DNA of 64,000 nucleotides from positions 256 through 64,255 of the forward strand of contig NZ_WMJX01000013.1 in NCBI RefSeq assembly GCF_009711045.1, written 5' to 3'. The first letter of the stretch is position 1. Each line of letters starts with the position of its first letter. The notes beneath the pieces are model-generated. The model saw only the letters and a program-made list of their open reading frames with translations. It ran no database searches and was not told where the DNA came from. The stretch comes from Myroides albus. GTDB taxonomy: Bacteria; Bacteroidota; Bacteroidia; Flavobacteriales; Flavobacteriaceae. The translations under genes and the position numbers were made by a program. Shown here piece after piece: positions 1 to 8,400 of the stretch.

Positions 1-1
1 T

Positions 2-1237
2 TATGTAAGTATTAGCAAAATGAAGATGACTGCTTTAAAAGTAGGTTCACTTATTGTAATTGCTCAAACAGCTGATGGGAAGATAGAGGGTAATTTAAAG
101 GTTAATGTTGTAAAAAATAAACTTGAATTTACAAAAGAAGTAATAGATATAACAGGGGATGAAACTTATGATTTAAATGAAGTGTTGATAACAGAGAATC
201 TCGATGTAAATAAATTAGTTTGGAAAAGTTCACCAACTGGTTTATCTGTTGTAAAAGGTATTGTATCAAAATTAGATAATATTAAAGTAGATACATCCTT
301 TATAGTAACAGTAACAACAAGTGAAGATGCTAAATTAACTGCTTCAATACAAGTGAATGTAAAAATGAGAGAAATATCGAAATTCTCTTTAAAGCAGAAT
401 CCTGTACAATTATATAAAAGTGCTATAGAAAGATTTACTTATGATATAGAACCTAAGGATGCGGATCCTTCATCTTTAGAGTTTGTTTCACAGAAAAAAT
501 TATCATTTGCTCAGTTTGCTAATTACAAAAAAACAGAGATTAGTATAGAACATATTAGTTATGAGAGTGATATAATTGATGTATATACAAAAATTAGTAA
601 TGGTAGTCGAAAAAAAGTGGGTGAGATAAAGGTTGATTCTCCAAGTGATATTTCTTTCAAAGTTGTATCACAGTATGCTGTATTAGGCTTGCCTACAGAT
701 GAAGTAGCTAATACATATGAGTTTTCTAATAAAACTATTGTGGCACCATTAGGACCTAAAGGTGATTTTATTTGGACTTCAGATAATCCAAATATTAGAA
801 TTACTTCAAATGGTGTTATAACAAGGCCTACTGAAAAAGGTACAGCAGTACTTACAATTAGACACCCTTATTATACTAATTTTGAACAAAAAATAAATGT
901 ACAATCGGCACCTTTTGCAGAATTATTTAGAGTAACACAATCAAGTACAAGTAAAGTTAATAATAACAATGGACAGGTGGAGCTCAAATTAGTAATGGAG
1001 AATAACTCTCCTGATATATATTTTGTAAATGGATATCAGTTTTATGATTCTAAAGGTGATTTAATAAAGGATATTCATTGGTCAGGTGGAGGAAATGGTA
1101 ATGCTATTGTAAATGCATACTCTTCTAATGTGAAACATCCATTACTTACGACAGATGAAAAAGATTATATTGTATTATTGTATTATGCAGATGCTGAGAA
1201 AACTATACTTAAGTCACTACAAATAGATTTTGATTAA
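2..1237 (+). CDS. Bacterial Ig-like repeat protein, 3' part (5' end outside window)
   Basis: The reading frame is open to the left edge, so the ATG at 20 is probably internal and the gene starts before the window. The visible part of about 410 residues is beta-rich and threonine/serine/valine-rich. It resembles BIG2-type Ig folds: a segment beginning GDFIWTSDNPNIRI followed by SNGVITRPTEKGTAVLTI has the usual 'WTSDN..I..NGV...GTAVLT' pattern, and the first visible residues look like the end of an earlier repeat. Such proteins are usually secreted or surface-attached, but no signal peptide can be seen because the N-terminus is missing. The C-terminal 110 residues have no recognisable family and no obvious sorting domain. 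A strong terminator follows. Function unknown; the Ig-like assignment rests on pattern only. Confidence 0.6.
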   Translation, partial: YVSISKMKMTALKVGSLIVIAQTADGKIEGNLKVNVVKNKLEFTKEVIDITGDETYDLNEVLITENLDVNKLVWKSSPTGLSVVKGIVSKLDNIKVDTSFIVTVTTSEDAKLTASIQVNVKMREISKFSLKQNPVQLYKSAIERFTYDIEPKDADPSSLEFVSQKKLSFAQFANYKKTEISIEHISYESDIIDVYTKISNGSRKKVGEIKVDSPSDISFKVVSQYAVLGLPTDEVANTYEFSNKTIVAPLGPKGDFIWTSDNPNIRITSNGVITRPTEKGTAVLTIRHPYYTNFEQKINVQSAPFAELFRVTQSSTSKVNNNNGQVELKLVMENNSPDIYFVNGYQFYDSKGDLIKDIHWSGGGNGNAIVNAYSSNVKHPLLTTDEKDYIVLLYYADAEKTILKSLQIDFD

Positions 1238-1253
1238 GTTAGAATTTCTTTAT

Positions 1254-1288
1254 AAAAAACCTCAAATCAACTGATTTGAGGTTTTTTT
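1254..1288 (+). terminator. Rho-independent terminator after the Ig-like protein
   Basis: Inverted repeat AACCTCAAATC / GATTTGAGGTT with a 4-nt loop, preceded by an A-run and followed by seven T. Placed 17 nt after the stop codon. The flanking A- and T-runs let it work on both strands. Confidence 0.85.
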
Positions 1289-1522
1289 ATGGGTTATGAC
1301 TTTATGTACGCATCCATTAGTTTGTTAGGTATGTTAATTATAGCTCTTTATTTTTGTAGACAGTAATCAACTTAAAACGACTAAACATTGATTGTAGTTT
1401 AATAGATGAATACTGAATATTAGAGTTAGATTTAGAGAACATATAATGTTTTTCTTTAGTTGAATTGATGATAAGGCCTCTGAAAAAGATATAATTTGGA
1501 GTAAATGCAAAGGGCGAGGGGA

Positions 1523-2056
1523 TTAGGATAATCCCCACACTTTATACCACTTCATTAGTTCTTTAAAACTTCTGATATGAATGAAGGTAGCAGTGCTATT
1601 ATTAATTAGTTCTACATACTTAGGGCTTTTTTTAGGAGCTTCGAATAAGATATACTTAACCATCTTCATACTGAATTGGCTCTCGGCACCGTCTAAGTTG
1701 CCAGGGCGAGTATCTCTATGCGTGATACTGCGTTTTATGTATCTATACAATGCTCCGATAGGAGAGAAGTCTAGCCAGATAATGCACGTAGCCTCTTTAA
1801 ACCGCTCAGGCATTAAGAAGCTATAGTTGCCTTCTATCACCCAGTCTGTATGATCGCTTAAGAATGTCTGATGATCAGCTGTCATAAGTGCTTTGTCACG
1901 AGGTATCCAGTCTGTATTAGGGATATGTGCTATCTGATCTAAATGCAGGATATTTAGATTCAGTTTATTGCCTAAGGCTTGTGCTAGAGTAGACTTGCCA
2001 GAGGAGCTAAGCCCAATGATGCAGATGCGATTACCCAAGTGATGTAGTGCTACCAT
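1523..2056 (-). CDS. P-loop NTPase / adenylate-kinase-like (FlaR-type topology modulation family)
   Basis: A 177-residue small nucleoside-kinase-like protein. It has a clear Walker A motif GLSSSGKST (about residues 15-23), then LHLDQI and W(I/V)IEGNY segments typical of the family often annotated 'topology modulation protein/FlaR' or adenylate kinase. The arginine-rich region YIKRSITHRDTRPG resembles their lid. The frame could extend to an ATG at 2110, which overlaps the stop of the upstream gene, but the extra 18 residues would be translated from terminator-derived sequence. The internal start at 2056, just before the first beta strand, is therefore preferred. The true substrate is not known for most of this family. 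No obvious operon partner. Confidence 0.7.
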   Translation of the reverse strand: MVALHHLGNRICIIGLSSSGKSTLAQALGNKLNLNILHLDQIAHIPNTDWIPRDKALMTADHQTFLSDHTDWVIEGNYSFLMPERFKEATCIIWLDFSPIGALYRYIKRSITHRDTRPGNLDGAESQFSMKMVKYILFEAPKKSPKYVELINNSTATFIHIRSFKELMKWYKVWGLS

Positions 2057-2069
2057 AATCGACAAATAT

Positions 2070-2095
2070 AAAAACAAAAAACCTCGAAACAAGTG
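2070..2095. repeat. Direct repeat, left copy (partial terminator)
   Basis: Twenty-six bases identical to 3301-3326, including the core ACCTCGAAACAAGTG. The right copy is part of a complete hairpin terminator; this copy holds only the loop, one stem arm and the T-tract (on the minus strand). The two copies bracket the PD-(D/E)XK gene. Confidence 0.85.
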
Positions 2096-2109
2096 CTGTG
2101 GGGTATACA

Positions 2110-3249
2110 TTATATTTCTATATCCCCTATTGCTCTAAGAAGTGTTAATATTTTAGTCTTACAGTCTTCTACAAAAGTAGTAGATTCTATAATGTTTGTT
2201 TGCCAATTTTCTAGAGTAAGATTTTCGTTATAAGCATAAAAAGGCCACCATTCACTAGTTTTACGGTTTGTTACATTAGACTCTTCTAATTTTTTATGTA
2301 TTATAGCTCTGTTTTCTATTGACATTAAATGTGTTTTTGGGTTATTAGCAATTCCATAATAATATTTTTTACTTTCAAATGTAAAACCAATCCAAAATTT
2401 GCCTTTCCATTCTGTATTTGTAAAATAGAATCGTATATACTCTTCTTTGCTTTCTTCATAAACATACTCCAATCCATTTTCTTTAGCAAATTCTTCCATT
2501 AATGGGTTTACGTATTTTTCAGCCAAATAATCAAAAGTTGCGGCATAGTTTTGAGCTATAGCTTGCGCAGCTTTAAGATTCTCTATTTTTGATAATACTG
2601 CTACTATTTCTTCTTTATTTTTGGAATCCATATCTTGTCCTGTTAGTTGTTTTAAGTGATTTATGTATTGAATAATAGTCTCTCTTACTATTGGGAAACG
2701 AGATGCAATAGTTACACACTGTTCTAACCAATCTATGATTTCTTTACCATGAGCGATAGGAAGATAGGTTACTCCTGCACTACTTTGTTCAGAAGCATCT
2801 TCACCATAGAGACTAAGGTAAAGTATTTGGTAATTTTGTTTAGTGTCTTTTGCATAAGTGTCATACCTGATTAATTGTCTATCTTGATCTTCTGCATGTA
2901 TCTTATTCTCTATTATTATTGCATTATTATTGTTATCTTCAATAAATATATCAATACGTCCTTGGGGTGTAGAGTATTCTCTATGTACTTTAGCTGTCTC
3001 AGAATTGAAATTAGGAATACTAAAGTAAGGATCTAATGATTTAATGAAGGTATCTAATAGTTTGTGTTTTAGTCCATGACTTCCTTTTGGATTCAAAAGT
3101 TCTGCTATAATTGCAGAGTGCGTATTTTCGTAGTGATTGACACCGCAAATGGCAAACATATTAAACAGCCCACCTGTAGTGGCTAAAGTCTCTGTATTTT
3201 TCCTATCAATAATACTTATTTGACTAAGTAGATTCTTTATTTGTACCAT
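2110..3249 (-). CDS. PD-(D/E)XK nuclease superfamily protein
   Basis: A 379-residue protein matching the layout of the PDDEXK_4-type family often annotated 'PD-(D/E)XK nuclease superfamily protein'. The N-terminus carries NHYENTHSAIIAELLNP, an E..H..(I/L)(I/L)A.LL(N/D)P signature. The catalytic core follows: GRIDIFIED with D100, then IIIENK with E114 and K116, and downstream Q125 in DRQLIRY. All expected acidic and lysine residues are present, so it should be an active nuclease, though the biological target is unknown. Members occur as solitary accessory genes and some are suspected of phage defence. It is flanked by a 26-bp direct repeat of terminator sequence, which suggests insertion beside rimM. 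Codon use is similar to that of its neighbours. Confidence 0.75.
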   Translation of the reverse strand: MVQIKNLLSQISIIDRKNTETLATTGGLFNMFAICGVNHYENTHSAIIAELLNPKGSHGLKHKLLDTFIKSLDPYFSIPNFNSETAKVHREYSTPQGRIDIFIEDNNNNAIIIENKIHAEDQDRQLIRYDTYAKDTKQNYQILYLSLYGEDASEQSSAGVTYLPIAHGKEIIDWLEQCVTIASRFPIVRETIIQYINHLKQLTGQDMDSKNKEEIVAVLSKIENLKAAQAIAQNYAATFDYLAEKYVNPLMEEFAKENGLEYVYEESKEEYIRFYFTNTEWKGKFWIGFTFESKKYYYGIANNPKTHLMSIENRAIIHKKLEESNVTNRKTSEWWPFYAYNENLTLENWQTNIIESTTFVEDCKTKILTLLRAIGDIEI

Positions 3250-3300
3250 TGTATTTAGTTTAAATGGATAGTAAAGCTACGAAATTCTGGAAGTATTATA

Positions 3301-3334
3301 AAAAACAAAAAACCTCGAAACAAGTGTCTCGAGG
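3301..3334 (-). terminator. Terminator of the rpsP-rimM operon; right copy of direct repeat
   Basis: On the minus strand: CCTCGA, a 10-nt loop, TCGAGG, then TTTTTTGTTTTT. It lies 18 nt after the rimM stop. Bases 3301-3326 are identical to 2070-2095. Confidence 0.85.
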
Positions 3335-3351
3335 CTGTATGATGTGATGTA

Positions 3352-3882
3352 TTATCTACCTAAGTAAATATCTAATAACCCAACAGGTACATTAAGATAT
3401 AACTTCTTATTCTCACGATCTACTTTATGGATAAGTTCGTCTATCATCGGAACTAATATTTCGGTTCCGTTAAAGTCTATCTCGAATAGAGGTTGATAAT
3501 TACTATCGTTTACTCTTTTTAGTTGACCTATTTCACCTTCGTTAGTATCTATTACGTCAAAACCAGTGATCTCGTGGTAGTAGAACTTGTTTCCTTCAAG
3601 TTTAGGAAGCATCGTTAGTGGTAGGTATATCTCTGATCCGACTAATCGGTCAGCATCTTCTTCAGAGTTAGACTCCTCGAATTTAACTCTTAAAAAATCG
3701 CTTTTGTGTAATGAAGCTTGTTCCATAAAAAAAGGAACCAGTTGTCCGTCGAAGTCGACGAACACTGATTCCAAGTTTTCGTATAACTCAGGTTCATCGG
3801 TGTCTAAATAAATAAGCACCTCCCCTTTAAAGCTAAATTTCTTTGCGATTTTGCCTAAATAGAAACAATCCTTTTTACGCAT
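3352..3882 (-). CDS. rimM: Ribosome maturation factor RimM
   Basis: A 176-residue protein of normal RimM length. The N-terminal beta-barrel starts with YLGKIAKKFSFKGEVLIYLDTDEPE, the usual 'G.I...G.KGE..V....D' pattern. The C-terminal PRC-barrel is marked by YYHEITGFDVIDTNEGEIG and by ILVPMIDELIHKVDRENKKLYLNVPVGLLD. RimM binds the 30S subunit through S19 and helps processing of the 16S 3' domain. The gene lies 12 nt downstream of rpsP in the same direction, the standard ribosomal pairing, and ends at a hairpin terminator. Here trmD and rplS do not follow, as in many Bacteroidota. Confidence 0.95.
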   Translation of the reverse strand: MRKKDCFYLGKIAKKFSFKGEVLIYLDTDEPELYENLESVFVDFDGQLVPFFMEQASLHKSDFLRVKFEESNSEEDADRLVGSEIYLPLTMLPKLEGNKFYYHEITGFDVIDTNEGEIGQLKRVNDSNYQPLFEIDFNGTEILVPMIDELIHKVDRENKKLYLNVPVGLLDIYLGR

Positions 3883-3894
3883 ATCGCTTGAGAA

Positions 3895-4419
3895 TTATGC
3901 TTGAGTTTCTTCGTTGCTTTCTTCAGTTGCTTCAGCAGCTTCAGCAGGAGCAGCCTCAGCAGCAGCTTTAGCTTCTTGAGCAGCAGCAGCACGTTTAGTA
4001 CTTACTTCTTTCTCAGCAGCTAATCTTGCAGCTTTATCAGCAGCTTTGTTTGATGATAAACCATCTTTCTTAGCGTTGATTTTAGCAGCTTTTTCTTCTA
4101 ACCAAGCAGCGAATTTCGCGTCAGCTTGCTCTTGAGTTAAAGCTCCTTTGTTAACTCCACCTTGTAAGTGGTGTTTTAACATTACTCCTTTGTAAGAAAG
4201 TAAAGTTCTAGCAGTATCTGTTGGTTGAGCACCATTGAATAACCATTTAACAGCAAGATCAACATTAATCTCTACAGTTGCAGGGTTAGTTGTTGGATTG
4301 TAAGTACCGATTTTTTCTAAGTATTTACCATCTCTTTTTGAGCGTGCATCAGCAGCTACTACCCAGTAAAAAGGTTTTCCTTTTTTACCGTGTCTTTGTA
4401 ATCTAATTTTTACAGACAT
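3895..4419 (-). CDS. rpsP: 30S ribosomal protein bS16 with alanine-rich C-terminal extension
   Basis: Starts MSVKIRLQRHGKKGKPFYWVV, the universal bS16 N-terminus, so the ATG at 4419 is chosen over an upstream in-frame ATG at 4470 that lies within the promoter. The conserved fold covers roughly residues 1-85 (RDGKYLEKIGTYNP, DTARTLLSYKGVM). The remaining 90 or so residues form a Lys/Ala/Glu-rich, probably helical or disordered tail ending in AEATEESNEETQA. Long bS16 tails are common in Bacteroidota. bS16 stabilises 30S assembly. First gene of the rpsP-rimM operon, transcribed from a TATCTTTG promoter at 4468-4475. Confidence 0.95.
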   Translation of the reverse strand: MSVKIRLQRHGKKGKPFYWVVAADARSKRDGKYLEKIGTYNPTTNPATVEINVDLAVKWLFNGAQPTDTARTLLSYKGVMLKHHLQGGVNKGALTQEQADAKFAAWLEEKAAKINAKKDGLSSNKAADKAARLAAEKEVSTKRAAAAQEAKAAAEAAPAEAAEATEESNEETQA

Positions 4420-4467
4420 AATTAATTTATTTGTTTGAGGTACCCGACCTCGGTTAAAAATTGAGTG

Positions 4468-4475
4468 CAAAGATA
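4468..4475 (-). promoter_or_regulatory. -7 box of the rpsP promoter
   Basis: Minus-strand TATCTTTG matches the Bacteroidota -7 consensus TAnnTTTG. It lies about 50 nt upstream of the rpsP ATG. No clear -33 TTTG is seen at the ideal spacing. Confidence 0.6.
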
Positions 4476-4635
4476 TGCTTTTTTGACTTTAATACATTTA
4501 TTTTATTGAAAAAAATATTTATTATAAGCTATTGATTGATAACGAGATGTCTTATTAACCTTAGATAAAGGATAGATTCGCACTTTTTTAGCAACTTTTA
4601 TCTTTGAGAAAGTTTTTTTCTGCTATTAAATACTA

Positions 4636-4643
4636 TATTTTTG
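4636..4643 (+). promoter_or_regulatory. -7 box before lipoprotein gene
   Basis: TATTTTTG, 34 nt before the ATG at 4678, fits TAnnTTTG. Confidence 0.45.
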
Positions 4644-4677
4644 TATTTGAAGTTATTATAGAAGATAATTATTTACT

Positions 4678-5331
4678 ATGAAAAAGATATTAGGTCTACT
4701 ATTGGTTATTGCTGCTTGTATTGCTTGTGAAAATGACACTAAGAACAGTGATCCTGGGTTACAAGCTTATACAAATAATGAGGAGTATAAAGAGGCAGTA
4801 AAATATGAGAAGTGGAAGCCAGAGCGCATGACTGCTTATATAGCTAATGAGAATGTACTGTATATTATGGGCGAAACTGATAGTACCTCTTATGTAATGA
4901 AAGTACCTTATAGTCCAAGTTTGTTTGGTAAAACAATCAAACTTGAGGAATATCGCAAAGTTGAAAATGGCGGTAAACAAGCTAATATTCAATTTGACAA
5001 TAGAGAAAGTACGAAAGATGATGCATATGCTTATTATCGAGTTAAAAGTAAAAGTTCATTAGATGAAACGTTCGCTTTATATGTTACAAGAGGTATTGAT
5101 AAGAATAAGAATGAAGTAGAGATGGGGGAAGTGTATTTTGCTCCTGAAGCTGATCAAATACCAGGGACAATTAGTGGAACTTTCTTCGCTAATCTTATCA
5201 AAGAAGATCTTGACGAAACACAACAAAAGAACTTCACAGAAAAACAGAAAGAGGAGCATGCTGCTCTGCAAAATACTAAAATATTTCAAGAAGGAGTATT
5301 CTTTAGAATACCTTTAGAATTACCTCGATAG
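4678..5331 (+). CDS. Hypothetical lipoprotein
   Basis: A 217-residue protein beginning MKKILGLLLVIAACIACEND, a lipoprotein signal peptide with two candidate lipobox cysteines (C14 in IAAC or C17 in CIAC). The acidic residues after C17 resemble the Bacteroidota surface-export signal. The mature part is charged, with alternating beta-like segments (ENVLYIMGETDSTSYVMKVPY). Near the C-terminus comes a Glu/Gln/Lys-rich stretch. No conserved family recognised. Monocistronic: it has its own -7 box at 4636 and a terminator at 5354. Orthologues would be expected only in close relatives. Function unknown. Confidence 0.75.
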   Translation: MKKILGLLLVIAACIACENDTKNSDPGLQAYTNNEEYKEAVKYEKWKPERMTAYIANENVLYIMGETDSTSYVMKVPYSPSLFGKTIKLEEYRKVENGGKQANIQFDNRESTKDDAYAYYRVKSKSSLDETFALYVTRGIDKNKNEVEMGEVYFAPEADQIPGTISGTFFANLIKEDLDETQQKNFTEKQKEEHAALQNTKIFQEGVFFRIPLELPR

Positions 5332-5353
5332 GTAATGATTACAATTCTTTTGA

Positions 5354-5386
5354 GACTGTGTTTTTCCGAAACGCAGTCTTTTTTTA
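5354..5386 (+). terminator. Rho-independent terminator
   Basis: GACTGTGTTT / AAACGCAGTC stem with one G-U pair and a 5-nt loop, followed by seven T. It separates the lipoprotein gene from dnaE. Confidence 0.85.
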
Positions 5387-5444
5387 TACCTTTGTTTTTC
5401 TTGAGAAATCTAAGTAAAATAAGGTAAACTTCTTATAATCAGCT

Positions 5445-8400
5445 ATGTATTTAATTTTTGATACTGAAACAACAGGACTCCCAAAGAGTTGGTCTGCCCC
5501 TATTACAGATACAGACAACTGGCCACGTTGTGTACAGATTGCTTGGCAATTACACGATGAAATGGGAAATTTAATTGAACATCAGGATTACCTTGTTAGA
5601 CCTGAAGGATTTAATATTCCTTACGATTCAGAGCGCATCCATGGTATTTCTACCGAATTAGCAGAGGAGCAGGGTATTTCTCTTGCCGAAGTGTTAGCTA
5701 AATTTAATATTGCATTATCAAAAACAAAATTTATTGTAGGACAGAACTTAGCCTTTGACCTTAATATAATGGGGTGTGAGTTCTATCGTATGGGGGTGAC
5801 ATCTATTATGAGTGAGTTGCCTGTGCTTGATACTTGTACCGAAGTTACAGCTGAGTTACTTAAGATACCCGGAGGTAGAGGGGGTCGTTATAAATTGCCT
5901 ACTTTAACTGAGCTACATACTTATTTGTTTGGTGTTCCATTTGGAGAAGCACATAATGCAACTGCTGATGTTGAAGCAACTACTCGTTGTTTTCTTGAGT
6001 TATTAAAAAAAGGAGTATTCTCTAAGGAGGAACTGCAATGTGATGATACATATATTCAGCGCTATATACAAGCAAACCCAGAGCCATTTCAACCAGCTGG
6101 TTTAAAGCACATCAATCTTAAAAAGGCTTCTGATGAAGTTCGTCAGAGGTTGTCAAAGTTGCAAGGTGAACCTACTGAGGTTATTAGCGATGAAGCAAAG
6201 GAGAAGTTTAAAGTAGCGAAGTTTGCTCATCTCCATGTACATACACAATTTTCCGTCTTGCAATCTACGATTTCAATTCCCTCTCTTGTAAAAAAAGCAG
6301 GTGAAATGGAACTGACTGCGGTGGCTATGACGGATCACGGAAATATGATGGGAGCCTTTCATTTTGTAATGGAGGTTAACAATCACAATAAGAAAATAGA
6401 GGCACAGAATAAAGAGCGTGCGGAGAAAGGAGAAACATTAGTACCTCTTTTAACTCCGATTGTAGGATGTGAGTTTTTTATTTGTGAAGATCATACGGAT
6501 AAGTCTAAAAAAGACAATGGTTTTCAAGTAGTACTGTTAGCAAAGAATAAAAGAGGATATCACAATTTGGCTAAGATGGCTTCTATTGCCTATACAGATG
6601 GTTTCTATTATGTGCCGCGTATAGATAAAGAGGTTGTTAGGAAATATAAGGAAGATGTGATTGTCCTAACAGGTAACCTCTATGGAGAAGTGCCAGGTAA
6701 GATTCTAAATATTGGTGAAAAGCAGGCTGAAGAGGCTTTACTTTGGTGGAAGGAAGAATTTGGTGAAGACCTCTATATTGAGTTAATGCGCCATGGGCAA
6801 GAAGATGAAAATAGAGTTAATCAAGTGCTTATTGACTTTTCAAGAAAACACGATATCAAATTAATAGCAACGAATAATTCTTATTACTTAGATAAGAAGG
6901 ATGCGAATGCCCACGATATTTTATTGTGTGTTAAAGATGGTGAGAAACAATCTACACCTATAGGTAGAGGAAGAGGCTATCGCTATGGGTTGCCAAATCA
7001 AGAATACTATTTCAAGTCAAGTGACGAGATGAAGGAACTATTTAAAGATGTTCCGGATGCTATTTATAATATTCAAGAAGTTGTAGATAAAGTTGAGCCA
7101 TTTGTTTTACATAGAGATGTACTTCTTCCAAAATTTGATATTCCGGAAGAATTTCAAGATGAAAGAGACTTGGAGGGTGATGGGAGTGGGAAAAGAGGTG
7201 AAAACAACTATTTGCGTTATCTTACTTATGAAGGTGCAAAACGAAGATATAAAGAAATTACAGATGAAATTCGCGAGCGTTTAGACTTTGAGTTAGCTAC
7301 TATTGAAAGAACGGGCTATCCTGGTTACTTCTTAATTGTACAAGACTTTATTGCTGCGGCAAGAGATATGGGAGTTTCGGTTGGGCCAGGTCGTGGTTCT
7401 GCTGCAGGTTCTGCTGTAGCTTATTGTTTGGGAATTACGAATCTTGATCCTATCGAGTATGATTTGCTTTTTGAGCGTTTCCTTAACCCAGATCGTGTAT
7501 CCATGCCCGATATCGATATTGATTTTGACGATGAAGGTCGTGGTCGAGTAATGGAATATGTAATCAATAAGTATGGAGCTAATCAAGTGGCGCAGATTAT
7601 CACTTATGGTAAGATGGCGACTAAGTCTGCAATTAGAGATACAGCACGTGTATTAGACCTGCCATTGTTTGAGGCAGATAGAATTGCGAAGTTGATTCCC
7701 GGTATGATGCCTTCTAAGTGGAACCTAAATCGATTTTTAACAGAGGATGAGAGTGCAATAAAGGGAGTACTTCGATCAGAAGAATTTGATAAAGTAAAAG
7801 AGCTCATAACATTAGCACAAGAAGACTCATTAGCTGCAGAAACTATACAACAAGCTAAAATATTAGAGGGTTCTATGCGAAATACAGGAATCCACGCTTG
7901 TGGTGTAATTATTACACCAGATGATATTACAAAGTTTGTTCCTGTTACTTTAGCTAAAGATTCAGATTTATACGTTACTCAGTTTGATAACTCAGTTGCA
8001 GAGAGTGCAGGGTTATTAAAAATGGACTTTTTAGGGTTGAAAACATTGACTCTTATCAAGGACACCGTTAAGTTGGTAAAACATAGAACAGGTATAGATA
8101 TTAATCCTGACGAAATCCCTATTGACGATGTAAAAACTTATGAGTTATTCCAGCGTGGGGAAACGGTAGGTGTATTCCAGTACGAATCTCCTGGAATGCA
8201 AAAGTATATGCGTGAACTGAAGCCTACTGTATTTGCCGATTTAATTGCGATGAATGCTTTATATCGACCAGGACCATTAGAGTATATCCCTTCGTTTATT
8301 AGTCGTAAGAATGGTGAGGAACCAATTGTCTACGATTTAGATGCTTGTGAAGAATACCTAAAAGAAACTTATGGTATTACCGTATATCAAGAGCAGGTAA

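Noticed and set aside
1338..1538. 66-codon minus-strand ORF overlapping the end of the FlaR-like gene
   Set aside because: No start context, promoter or recognisable motif, and it overlaps the preceding gene. It could be a remnant of a small domain, but there is nothing firm to support it.
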